Source: a virus. From it: a DNA stretch of 25,179 nucleotides. Made by a program: the position numbers and the translations under genes. Every line of letters starts with the position of its first letter. Positions within the stretch are counted from its first letter, which is position 1. Of this stretch, positions 5,304 through 14,500 are shown piece after piece. The DNA lies in the IMG/VR virus record IMGVR_UViG_3300028388_004798, positions 1 through 25,179 of that record. One strand, given 5' to 3'. A model generated the notes under the pieces. The model worked only from the letters and a program-made list of their open reading frames with translations. It made no database searches and was not told the origin of the DNA.

Positions 5304-6384
5304 TAACTCACTAATTCTAGTTAGAGTTAAAGATGTAATTTTAGACGACTCTCACCCTGAATATGAAAAATACGGTAAGGTAGAAAGTATAGGAGTAATT
5401 AAGTATGCTCCTATTAACAAAAATGTTGACACTTCAAACATCGAGTCTCTACCTCCCGCCTTTCCCTTACATCAGACTATAAAAACTTGCCCTCTAGTTA
5501 ACGAACTAGTGTTTATTGTTAAAGGAGTAAGAGGAGATAAAAAAGATGCCAAAACCACTTACTATCTTTCTCCGTTAAGTATTTTTAACGATACTAACTT
5601 TAACGCCTCTTACGATACACTAGATAACTCAGATCTTACACCCGGATATGAATTTCCAGTAAATCCTGAAAAAAGACCTCTATATCCATTTCATGGAGAT
5701 TTAATTTTACAAGGTCGTCATGGACAGTCTATAAGATTAACAGGAGCAAGATCGTTTAATAATCCCTTTACCAACTCATCCAATCAAGGATCTCCTATTA
5801 CTATTTTAACCAACGGGCATCAAGACGCTTCCGCTAGAGAACTGTATATTGAAGATATAAATAAGGATGATACATCCATATACCTTACATCTAAACATAC
5901 TATCCCTTTAGAGCAAATTCGAGATAAATACGCCGGAGCAGCAAACCGACCAGTCTTAGCCAAAAACTATAAAGGAGCACAAGCTATAGTTAATAGCGGA
6001 AGATTATACTTTAACGCTTATGACGATGATATTTTATTTTCTTCTCAAAATAATTTTGGGATCACTTCCAAGCAGGTAAGTATAGACGGAGTAGACTCAA
6101 TAGGGCTAGATGCTAAAAAAATATATTTAGGAGAAAAAGCTTTAAGATTTGAATTACAGCCCGTTTTACTAGGAAATCAAACTGAATTATTTTTAGATGT
6201 CCTATTAGGAACTTTAGGAACTTTAGCTGATGCATTAAAATCTGCAAGGACAGTTGATCAAAAAGCTATTCCTAGTTTAAATGTTAACGGCTATACGTTA
6301 GAAGCTACAATTAAAAGCTTACAAAATCAAATAAACCCTAATGGAGATTCTTTACTAAAATCTAAAAAAGTATTTACAGAATAA
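5290..6384 (+). CDS. 5: Baseplate hub / spike protein, gp5-like
   Basis: A virion protein of the central baseplate hub. The N-terminal 100 residues form an OB-like beta region (LILVRVKDVILDDSHPEYEK) with a late loop (IKTCPLVNELVFIVKG). Then comes GDLILQGRHGQSIRLTGA (about 136-153), the conserved hub/needle entry motif seen in gp5-type proteins that lack the lysozyme domain. SIYLTSKHTIPLEQ (about 196-209) is the next conserved strand. The remainder is a beta-rich segment with a helical C-terminus (ELFLDVLLGTLGTLADALKS). T4 gp5 is 575 residues and carries a lysozyme domain, which is absent here. In the assembled baseplate this protein would sit at the tip of the tail tube. The next gene starts at the stop codon. 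Confidence 0.65.
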   Translation: MILNDNSLILVRVKDVILDDSHPEYEKYGKVESIGVIKYAPINKNVDTSNIESLPPAFPLHQTIKTCPLVNELVFIVKGVRGDKKDAKTTYYLSPLSIFNDTNFNASYDTLDNSDLTPGYEFPVNPEKRPLYPFHGDLILQGRHGQSIRLTGARSFNNPFTNSSNQGSPITILTNGHQDASARELYIEDINKDDTSIYLTSKHTIPLEQIRDKYAGAANRPVLAKNYKGAQAIVNSGRLYFNAYDDDILFSSQNNFGITSKQVSIDGVDSIGLDAKKIYLGEKALRFELQPVLLGNQTELFLDVLLGTLGTLADALKSARTVDQKAIPSLNVNGYTLEATIKSLQNQINPNGDSLLKSKKVFTE

Positions 6385-7226
6385 TGGCTATCCCAGTTAA
6401 CATAAGACCTAAACTAAACGAGTTTGTTAATGTAGGATTAGCTAAAGGTCAAGCTATTATTATAACCCGAATTCAGGGAGAAATTAGAAAAAAGTTAGAA
6501 CTACTGCTCACCGAATGCCCCCCTCCGGATATTCTTAAGACTATTACTAGCTTTATACAAACTACCCGTCCTGTTATAAATGATGCTGAGAAAAAAATAT
6601 CTCAAGCAAATAAAATTGCAGATCAACTACAACCTGCAATCGTAGGAGGAAATTTACTAATAGAAATACTATCTACGAATCCTCTACCTCCGGTAGTAAT
6701 AAACGGAATTTTAAGCCCTGTGTCTGTAATACCCTTTACACCAGCCACAGTGCTACAACCCACTAGAGGAATGCTAAATAAAGATTCTGCTATACTTCAA
6801 TGGGCTAGAAACCTAGTAGAGGTTTTAAATGATGAAGGCAGAGCTATATCTGCTGGAATATCTGCTGCACAAGGAGTACTAACACCGGTAAAAAATCAAC
6901 TAAATCAACTAGAAGCTCTAACTCAAGCGTGTTATGAAAATCAGGATTTATCTGATGAAGATAGAAAAGGTATTTTAGATAACTTAGAGTCGAGGCTTCC
7001 TCAAGATCCAAGCCTTATTGGTATAAGCTACACAAGCTCATCAGGTAGAACGTACACTATTAAGGTTATTAACGATCCTAACTCCCCCGAAATTGCCCCC
7101 CGTCGTCAAGCTATAGCTCAAGATTTTAGAGGAATAACCGTTTTAACAGGTCCATCTTCTTTTGCTACACGAACTCAAGTACTAATTGACGAAATAAAGT
7201 TTAGAATAGAAAATCAACTTCCATAA
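6384..7226 (+). CDS. Virion structural protein, hub-associated, 280 residues
   Basis: I do not recognise a T4 counterpart, though I recall similar proteins between the hub and gp25 genes in marine T4-type phages. The N-terminal 110 residues are helical (ending PAIVGGNLLIEILS). A proline/valine-rich linker (about 100-125) follows, then a second helical section. The C-terminal 75 residues start SYTSSSGRTYTIKVINDPNS and continue through IAPRRQAIAQDFRGITVLTG, a conserved-looking block. There is no signal peptide. The ATG overlaps the previous stop by one base (TAATG), so expression is coupled to the hub gene. It probably bridges hub and wedge, judged from position only. Confidence 0.55.
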   Translation: MAIPVNIRPKLNEFVNVGLAKGQAIIITRIQGEIRKKLELLLTECPPPDILKTITSFIQTTRPVINDAEKKISQANKIADQLQPAIVGGNLLIEILSTNPLPPVVINGILSPVSVIPFTPATVLQPTRGMLNKDSAILQWARNLVEVLNDEGRAISAGISAAQGVLTPVKNQLNQLEALTQACYENQDLSDEDRKGILDNLESRLPQDPSLIGISYTSSSGRTYTIKVINDPNSPEIAPRRQAIAQDFRGITVLTGPSSFATRTQVLIDEIKFRIENQLP

Positions 7227-7231
7227 CTTAA

Positions 7232-7240
7232 CTATTTATA
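7232..7240 (+). promoter_or_regulatory. CTATTTATA element, second full copy
   Basis: An exact repeat of the 9-mer at 4910-4918, ending three bases before the ATG at 7244, in one of the few gaps of the structural operon. It is too close to the start codon for an ordinary promoter for that gene, which favours an RNA-level or translation-enhancing role, or chance. Confidence 0.3.
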
Positions 7241-7243
7241 TAT

Positions 7244-7732
7244 ATGAAAATCGATCAACTAAGAAAGATAATCAGAGAAGAAGTACGAGCAGCTGTTAAG
7301 GAAGAGTTACAGGATGTACTCACCGAAGCAGTTAAAATAGCTAGCACTCCATCAGGTATGCAACCGGCTCCACAGCCAGGTACATCTGAGTGGAGCGCAC
7401 CAAAAAAGCCGTCAAAACAAGAGTTAGCTGAATTAATAGGACTTAAAACTCCACCTAAATCTACTAACATAGAGTTTAGTAAAAATGAATCAATTAATTC
7501 TATGTTACAGCAGACTCAAAAGAGTATGACTAATGAAGATTACCAACAAGTATTTACAGGTACTTCTGATATGGTTTCTAAACCTAGCTTTGCTTCCTCT
7601 ATGGCAAGTCAAATGGGTATGACAGGAGTACAGCCCGGTATTGATATTAGTAAACTAGACTTTGTAAATAAAGCTAAAAGTGTTTTTGACGCATCAATTA
7701 AAAAAGATAAACAAAGACTAGGTCAACTATAA
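7244..7732 (+). CDS. Hypothetical structural/assembly protein, 162 residues
   Basis: The protein begins with a charged amphipathic helix, MKIDQLRKIIREEVRAAVKE, continuing to about residue 31. A Pro/Ser/Gln-rich disordered part (about 35-55) follows, then a Met-, Ser- and Gln-rich low-complexity region, and a short basic C-terminal helix (FVNKAKSVFDASIKKDKQR). Helix plus disorder with no enzymatic motif fits a scaffolding, chaperone or tape-like helper. I recall similar N-termini in proteins next to gp25 of marine T4-type phages. It ends one base before the gp25 gene, in the same operon. CTATTTATA lies immediately before the start. Confidence 0.55.
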   Translation: MKIDQLRKIIREEVRAAVKEELQDVLTEAVKIASTPSGMQPAPQPGTSEWSAPKKPSKQELAELIGLKTPPKSTNIEFSKNESINSMLQQTQKSMTNEDYQQVFTGTSDMVSKPSFASSMASQMGMTGVQPGIDISKLDFVNKAKSVFDASIKKDKQRLGQL

Positions 7733-7733
7733 A

Positions 7734-8144
7734 ATGGCAATAAAAGTAACACAGATTGATCCATTAGATCTTAGGTCTTCTGTAGGGGTAGGAGTTAATT
7801 TACCGTTTACTGGGAATGCTGTGTTCAATACAACATACACTACTAGAGAAGCTACTAAGGCCAATCTAGTAAATTACTTTTTAACCAATAAAGGAGAAAG
7901 GTATCTTAATCCAAATTTTGGATCTAATATTAGACTTTTACTATTTGAAAACCTAACGCAGGATAAAGTGGATAATTTAAAGGAGCAGATTACATCTGAG
8001 CTTGAATTATTCTTTCCTAGGATTAGACCTATAATTTTTGAAATAACCGGAGATCCGGATAGAAATTCTTTTAGAGTCTATTTAAAATATGACATTATAA
8101 ATACAAATATAGAGGATGAACTCTTAATTAATATTGAACAGTAA
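7734..8144 (+). CDS. 25: Baseplate wedge protein, gp25-like
   Basis: A component of the baseplate wedge that links the inner wedge to the sheath initiation ring. At 136 residues it matches T4 gp25 (132). The diagnostic core is YFLTNKGERYLNPNFGSNIR (about 47-66), the gp25/GPW family pattern in which the protein end fits the sheath handshake. The following segment (LLLFENLTQDKVDNLKEQI) is the conserved amphipathic helix, and the C-terminus ends in a beta strand pair (RVYLKYDIINTNIEDELLINI). Its stop overlaps the start of the gp6-like gene by one base (TAATG), the expected neighbour. Confidence is high. Confidence 0.88.
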   Translation: MAIKVTQIDPLDLRSSVGVGVNLPFTGNAVFNTTYTTREATKANLVNYFLTNKGERYLNPNFGSNIRLLLFENLTQDKVDNLKEQITSELELFFPRIRPIIFEITGDPDRNSFRVYLKYDIINTNIEDELLINIEQ

Positions 8145-10021
8145 TGGCTCAAGAAAGAGATATCAAATACATTAATAGAGAATTTGACGATTTTAGAACT
8201 CAACTTATTGAGTATACTAAAAATTACTTTCCGGATACGTATAACGATTTCTCTACTACATCTCCCGGTATGATGTTTATTGAAATGGCATCTTATGTTG
8301 GAGATGTACTTTCTTTTTACCAAGACACACAGCTACAGGAAACTTTTCTTACACACGCTAAAGATCCTAAAAACCTCTACTCTTTAGCCTACATGATGGG
8401 CTATAGACCAAAGACCACAGGAGTCTCTACAGTAACAGTAGAATTTACCCAAATTATAGACGCTGATTTATCTACAGGTAATTACTTCCCCAGTTGGAGT
8501 CAAGCTGCTATAATACCGCAGAACACTATTTTAACATCAACAGATAATTCTCAAACAAAATTTCTATTAGATAAGAGTATTGATTTTTCTTTTTCTAGCT
8601 CATTTGACCCTACAGATATAATAATTTCTGAATTAACAGATGACGGTAACAACAGTCCTCTCAAATATAGGTTAAAGAAAACAGCAGAAGTATTTTCTAG
8701 CGAAATAGTTGAACAGGAATTTACTATTTCCTCTACCCAAAAATTTTTAACACTTACCCTTCAGGATACAGATATAGTAGGAGTATTAGATGTATTTGAA
8801 GTTTCCGGTGGAACTGAACAAGATCAGTGGTACGAAGTACCTTTTTTAGGTCAGGATACAATCTTTAGTGATGAAAAAAATAAATCAACAGATTCTTCTC
8901 TAACTCCTAAAAATTTAATACTAAAAAAAGTACCTAAAAGATTTGTAACAAGACACCTATCCTCAGGTTTTCTACAACTTCAATTCGGGGCAGGTACAAA
9001 CACCAGCGACGACTCTACTATTTTACCAGACCCTTTTAATGTAGGATTAGGAAGCGAGTTTAGAGAGTCACAATTAGATAAAGCATACGATCCATCTAAC
9101 TTTACTTACAGCAAAGCTTACGGAATAGCACCTGTAGCGGGTACAACCCTTAGAGTTAGGTACCTGAAAGGAGGAGGAGTTACGGCGAACGTTCCTGCTA
9201 ACTCTATAACCCTTCTCGATACATCAAATACGGTAGGAATTACCACCACAGGAGGAGCTACTATAAACCCAGGAACGTCTACATACCCTACAGTTAATAA
9301 TCCATCTCCTGCACAAGGAGGAAGAGATGGGGATACGGTAGAAGAATTAAGAGAGAATAGTTTAAGATCTTTTAGCGAACAAAAAAGGACTGTAACTACT
9401 CAAGATTATACTGTTAGGGCATTATCTCTACCTCCCAGGTTTGGTAGCATTGCTAAGGCGTATGTAACTCAAGAACAGCTTTCTAATTCTAATCCTAGTG
9501 ACCTTACTTCATACAATCCTTTTGCTTTGAGTTTATACATTTTAGGATACGATAACAGTAAAAAATTAATCCCGGCCGGACCCACTTTAAAGTCCAATCT
9601 ACGAACCTACCTATCTGAATATATACCGGTAACTGATTCTATAAATATAAAAGACTCTTTTGTAGTTAATATAGGAGTCGAATATGAGATTATAGTAAGA
9701 CCGAATTACTCTGGGAGAGATGTTCTTTTACAGTGTAGTAATACATTAAAAGAGCATTTTAATATAAGCAAATGGAATATTAATCAGCCGATCAATTTGA
9801 CTAAAATTTTTACAGTTCTGGATAAGATAAAAGGGGTACAGACAGTACAGAAAGTAGAAATTACAAATAAACAAGATAGCACAGGGTCTACTTACTCACA
9901 ATATGCGTACGATATCAAAGGTGCAACTAGAAATAATATAGTATACCCATCTTTTGACCCGTGTATATTTGAAGTAAAATACCCAGATCAAGATATAAAA
10001 GGACGAGTAACAGTATTATAA
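8144..10021 (+). CDS. 6: Baseplate wedge protein, gp6-like
   Basis: The main wedge protein that forms the inner ring of the baseplate and drives its change from hexagon to star. Its 625 residues compare with 660 in T4. The N-terminal block is typical of the family: DFSTTSPGMMFIEMASYVGD (about 36-55), followed by TQLQETFLTHAKDPKNLYSL. The central part is beta-rich. The region from about 392, GGRDGDTVEELRENSLRSFS then RTVTTQDYTVRALSLPPRFG, is the baseplate-J-like core shared by gp6 and P2 gpJ. The C-terminal part (IGVEYEIIVRPNYSGRDVLL) is the dimerisation region. It sits directly after gp25. Confidence 0.85.
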   Translation: MAQERDIKYINREFDDFRTQLIEYTKNYFPDTYNDFSTTSPGMMFIEMASYVGDVLSFYQDTQLQETFLTHAKDPKNLYSLAYMMGYRPKTTGVSTVTVEFTQIIDADLSTGNYFPSWSQAAIIPQNTILTSTDNSQTKFLLDKSIDFSFSSSFDPTDIIISELTDDGNNSPLKYRLKKTAEVFSSEIVEQEFTISSTQKFLTLTLQDTDIVGVLDVFEVSGGTEQDQWYEVPFLGQDTIFSDEKNKSTDSSLTPKNLILKKVPKRFVTRHLSSGFLQLQFGAGTNTSDDSTILPDPFNVGLGSEFRESQLDKAYDPSNFTYSKAYGIAPVAGTTLRVRYLKGGGVTANVPANSITLLDTSNTVGITTTGGATINPGTSTYPTVNNPSPAQGGRDGDTVEELRENSLRSFSEQKRTVTTQDYTVRALSLPPRFGSIAKAYVTQEQLSNSNPSDLTSYNPFALSLYILGYDNSKKLIPAGPTLKSNLRTYLSEYIPVTDSINIKDSFVVNIGVEYEIIVRPNYSGRDVLLQCSNTLKEHFNISKWNINQPINLTKIFTVLDKIKGVQTVQKVEITNKQDSTGSTYSQYAYDIKGATRNNIVYPSFDPCIFEVKYPDQDIKGRVTVL

Positions 10022-10022
10022 C

Positions 10023-11171
10023 ATGGCAGTATATAGAATTTTTCCTGAAAGCGACACTTTTATCTATACAGAAGATATTCAAGGTAATGCCGGTCGAGAC
10101 GAAGTCTTAGAGCTTGGAGGATACCCCGTAGCTGGAGTTGGACAAACATCTCGAATGTTATTTAAATATAACACTCAGGAGATTCAGAACGCTGTTAATA
10201 ATAAAATCGGAAATAATACTTTCCAGGCTAATTTACACGTAAATTTAGCATCAGCTTACGAACTCCCTCAAAGCTACTCAATAAATGTATACCCGGTTTA
10301 TGATTCATGGATAAACGGAGTCGGAAAATTTGGAGATATACCTACAGATAAATCTGGGGTAAGTTGGATATATCGAAATGCACAAACAGTTATAGATAAC
10401 GCACCTGCCGGTGCAAGATGGACTAATGATATAACCTATGAAACAGCTTCTATACCTCAATTTGTAGATTGGTATTATACTGAAACATACGAAGGCGGAG
10501 GAGGTTCTTGGTTAACTGCTTCTAATGGAGTTGATCTACACGCATCTCAAACTTTTCAAATTACTGCTGAACATGACATTCATGTCAACATTACTCCAGC
10601 AGTACTCCAACACTATAGTGAATCAATAGTTAACAGTGGATATATTGTTAAACTGCCTAACGATTTAGAATTCAATACCACTGCTTCGATTAGGTTAAAA
10701 TACTTTAGTAGTGATACTAACACCATTTACCCTCCTTATCTAGAATTTGCTTGGGACGATAGTATATATGAAACAGGTTCGCTATCTATACTTAACTCTT
10801 CTGAATCAGTTATTGAGTTGACAAATAATAAAGGCAGGTATGTAGACGAAGGTAAACAAAGATTTAGACTAAAAGCTAGGCCTAAATACCCCGCCCGTAC
10901 ATTTACTACATCTTCTGCATACTCAACTAACTACGCTTTACCAACAGCGTCGTATTGGGGTCTTAGAGATGAATTTACAGAGGAGATGTTAGTTCCTTTT
11001 AACACCGGTAGTACTAAGATAAGCTGTGATGCTAATGGACCTTACTTCGATATCTACATGGACGGTATACAACCTGAAAGGTACTATAGGGTATTAGTAA
11101 AAACAGAATTAGACGGAAGTACAGTAGTTATAGATAACAAGGATACTTTTAAAGTTGTAAGAAATGGCTGA
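10023..11171 (+). CDS. Baseplate/tail beta-sandwich protein, DNRLRE-like
   Basis: A 382-residue structural protein. Residues 1-110 resemble the DNRLRE-type beta-sandwich: an opening PESDTFIYTEDIQGNAGRDE, a glycine turn (LELGGY), the core strand SRMLFKYNTQEI, and VYPVYDSWINGVGKFGD with the tryptophan typical of the fold. The middle has a Trp/Tyr-rich part (WYYTETYEGGGGSW), and the C-terminal 120 residues form a second beta domain (KARPKYPARTF and on). DNRLRE domains are found in secreted or surface proteins that bind polysaccharides, so a role as a fibre base or glycan-contact wedge protein is possible. By position it takes the place of gp7/gp8 or gp10. The next gene overlaps by 8 bases. Confidence 0.6.
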   Translation: MAVYRIFPESDTFIYTEDIQGNAGRDEVLELGGYPVAGVGQTSRMLFKYNTQEIQNAVNNKIGNNTFQANLHVNLASAYELPQSYSINVYPVYDSWINGVGKFGDIPTDKSGVSWIYRNAQTVIDNAPAGARWTNDITYETASIPQFVDWYYTETYEGGGGSWLTASNGVDLHASQTFQITAEHDIHVNITPAVLQHYSESIVNSGYIVKLPNDLEFNTTASIRLKYFSSDTNTIYPPYLEFAWDDSIYETGSLSILNSSESVIELTNNKGRYVDEGKQRFRLKARPKYPARTFTTSSAYSTNYALPTASYWGLRDEFTEEMLVPFNTGSTKISCDANGPYFDIYMDGIQPERYYRVLVKTELDGSTVVIDNKDTFKVVRNG

Positions 11172-11502
11172 AAAAGTTAAATTGATAAAAACTGTACAGC
11201 AAAAGGATCAATTTTCTAAAGTAGTATCTAGAGAGTTTACTACTTTTGTAAGAGAAACTGACCAAGAAGCAGGAGATACTATTCAAGAATTATTTAGACT
11301 GTATAACAAGTTGTATCTTGATATTCCTTTGAAAGGACCACAATCACATACTTATTTTATAGAAGAAAGTTCTAAACTAGTACAGGTTATACAGGATAAT
11401 GAAGAAATACAGCCGCTTCTAGATGAAATAAATGAACTCAGAGAAAGATTACTAACAGCAAATCAGCAGTTGATAGAAATACAGACACAAACCAATGGGT
11501 AA
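11164..11502 (+). CDS. Small helical structural protein, 112 residues
   Basis: The protein is all-helical: a basic N-terminus (MAEKVKLIKTVQQKDQFSKV), then REFTTFVRETDQEAGDTIQE and ELFRLYNKLYLDIPLKGP, a conserved-looking SHTYFIEESSKLV, and a C-terminal coiled coil (EINELRERLLTANQQLIEIQ). It overlaps both neighbours by 8 bases, so it is almost certainly made together with them as an assembly partner or linker in the baseplate. No T4 homologue is evident to me. Confidence 0.6.
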   Translation: MAEKVKLIKTVQQKDQFSKVVSREFTTFVRETDQEAGDTIQELFRLYNKLYLDIPLKGPQSHTYFIEESSKLVQVIQDNEEIQPLLDEINELRERLLTANQQLIEIQTQTNG

Positions 11503-14500
11503 CTATAAGTATACTTTTTCTGAAATAGACCTTAATACTGTTTTTAACAGTGATGCTCTTTCTGAGAAAGATAGTATTCTTATTGATAATTTTAATATTA
11601 ACTCGTTATTTGATCAAAGAAAAGACTTAATAGAAGTTCATTACTACTCATTAGACGGAAGATTACTAGATTCAACATTAGCAACTCCTAATCAGCAAAC
11701 TAATCAAGATTCTGAAACTGCAAATAACGGTACGTTAAACACGGTATCTTTAAGAGTTCAAGATGATTTAGTAAGTAAAGGTTACACTTTTGGGGACATA
11801 TATCTCGTATATAACTTTATTAATAATCCATATACTAACAAAGACCTTAATTCTCCTTTCTTTATTGAAGAAATATCTTCTGATCGAAAAGAAGTAAGAC
11901 TACTTAGTACGGTATTAAATAACACAGTTCTTTTGGAGACTACATCTAAGATCAAACTAAACTTAGATATACCAGATTCTCCTCAGTACTACCTAAACCT
12001 TGGTGAAAATAGACTTTTAATAATTACAAATATAGACACCCTACCGTATAAAGGAGGAGAATCTATAATTATTAAACTATATAATCCACTACCTGAAGAC
12101 GTTGTAGCTAAGACACCACTGAATATTAGTCAGAAGGTTGCAAATTCAATAGGATATCAAGCTTTTGCAGAACTTATATCTGAGGTAATTAAACCTACTT
12201 ACCTTAAAGGTCCTAACTTTAATGTAAATGTAGAAGAAGATACAGAACAGCCTACACAGTTCTTTAATATAGGAGAGCTGTTCGGCTATCCAGTTACAAG
12301 CTCTTTTTATGAAGTTAAATCAGCATTTGAAGAAAAGGGAGCAGAATTAAGTATAGATTACAGCGACTATACTAACTTTATAAATTTTTCTTCAGCTCAA
12401 GAGAGATTAGAGAATTTTAAGTATAAGTTTGATCTTATTCAAACATACCGGTCTCAAAGCAACTCTATCTATACAGCAAATAATACCGAAGGAGGTATTA
12501 CGGGAAGTAGAGAATATTACGACGGACTAATTAATAATATACTTAGTAATTTTGACCACTACGACAGGTTTTTATATTATGAAAGTAGTTCGTACTCATG
12601 GCCTAAAACTGGGGTTAGAAAACCCTACACCTTAGTTACAGGTTCAGCTGCAACCGGTTCCGGTTCTTGGTATGAAACACAACTAACATCTGCTTCTGTT
12701 TTTGATAGTAGCAACCCGCATTCATTAGAAAATACCATACCTGAGTTTTTAAGGGAAGATCCAAATAATACCAAATACCTTAAGTTCATCCATATGATTG
12801 GTCAACACTTTGACAATCTATGGCTGTATACTAAAGCTGTAAGCGATAAGTACGATGGAGATAATAGATTAGATCACGGAATCTCTAAAGACCTTATTCA
12901 AGATGCTTTAAAGAATTTTGGAGTAAAACTATACAGTAGTAATAAATCTACCCAAGAGCTCTTTAATATATTTACAGGAAATTTTTATGAAATGACCTCG
13001 GAAGAGTTTGGTAGCCGCTTACCTTCTGCTTCATTTATAACAGGATCTGATCAATCTACTTCTGAAGAAAATTATAGAAAGGAAATATATAAAAGATTAT
13101 ATCATAACCTTCCTCTTTTAACTAAAGCCAAAGGAACAGAAAGGGGAGTTAGAGCCCTTCTATCTACATTTGGTATACCCTCTTTATACTCATCAGGATC
13201 ACATTCCGGCTTAACTATTAATCAAATAGGAGGAACAATCTCAGGGAGTTTTAACTTAGGAGGAGATCAATACGTTACTTCGTCTTCAGATAGAATTAAA
13301 ATAGACAATACCGGTAGTATTATAGAAGGAAATGTTCTTTCTCAATACTCTAGTATCCAAAAAGCTAATAGTAAATATGCTAAAGACTATAATTTAATAG
13401 AAGCTGGATTTTCACCTGCAAACTATTTAAATAATCTTACTTTAGCCTCTGCTTCTCTAGACGGATTTGATATAGAGGATGTGTTAGGAGACCCTAGATT
13501 AGATCAGTCGTCTAGCTATGATGCATTGATAGCAAAAGCTAAAGAGTATTTAACTCCTATATCTTCTACACCGTACGATATTAAAGACTTTGTTAGAATT
13601 ATTAAGTTCTACGATAACGTTTTATTTAAAACTATCACAGATTTTCTACCTGCTAGAGCAAACGTTAGTACCGGTATTATTATTAAGCCTCACTTATTAG
13701 AGCGTTCTAAAGTAAAACAAGTACAGGTTAAGAGTAGTGACAGAGAATATTTATCTGGTTCATACCTTAAAACAGACAATCAGAATTTTAGCTTACTTAA
13801 AAAACAATTAGTAGGGGATCTTACGTTAACCGGGTCTATCTCTATAGGAACTACAAGCGGTAGTCATGGACAAGTATATGAAATAGGAGGAGGAGAAAAA
13901 GATACAGCCTACAGCTCGTCAGCTATGACACCTTTTGGCCCCGCCCTATTATCCTACCATACACATAATGAAGCTAAGTACGACGGTGAATTATCTGGAA
14001 GCGGTATAGTCTTATCCACAGGAGAACTAAATGATGAAAATCCTTTTAAATATACGAACCCTAATACTTCTTTTTTCAAAGTAGGCACTACTACAAACTG
14101 TCAAGCACCAGTGATTGTAGATAATATAAACGTAACCCCAACCCCAACAGCTACTGCCGTATGTCAAGGTACAGTAACTGCTGAAAATATAAACGGTACA
14201 CCATCGACCCCAACCCCAACACCCACAGCAGCAACCCCAACACCCACAGCTACCGAAACAGCTACACCTACACCCACACCCACCGAAACAGCTACACCTA
14301 CACCCACACCTACCGAAACAGCTACACCTACAACCACACCTACCGAAACAGCTACGACATCTCCGGCCCCTACTTATTATAGATTTGAAAATTGTACAAC
14401 AACAGCTTTAGTGTTCCAAACACTACCTTCTGAACCAAGTATAAACGATAGGTATACTGATGGTATTGACAACTTTATTTACGACGGTACATCCACAACT

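Noticed and set aside
7255-7470. 71-residue minus-strand frame opposite the helical structural gene
   Set aside because: The plus strand encodes a clear amphipathic N-terminal helix and fits the operon; the minus frame is a shadow.
8078-8323. 81-residue minus-strand frame across the gp25/gp6 junction
   Set aside because: It lies over two well-recognised wedge genes.
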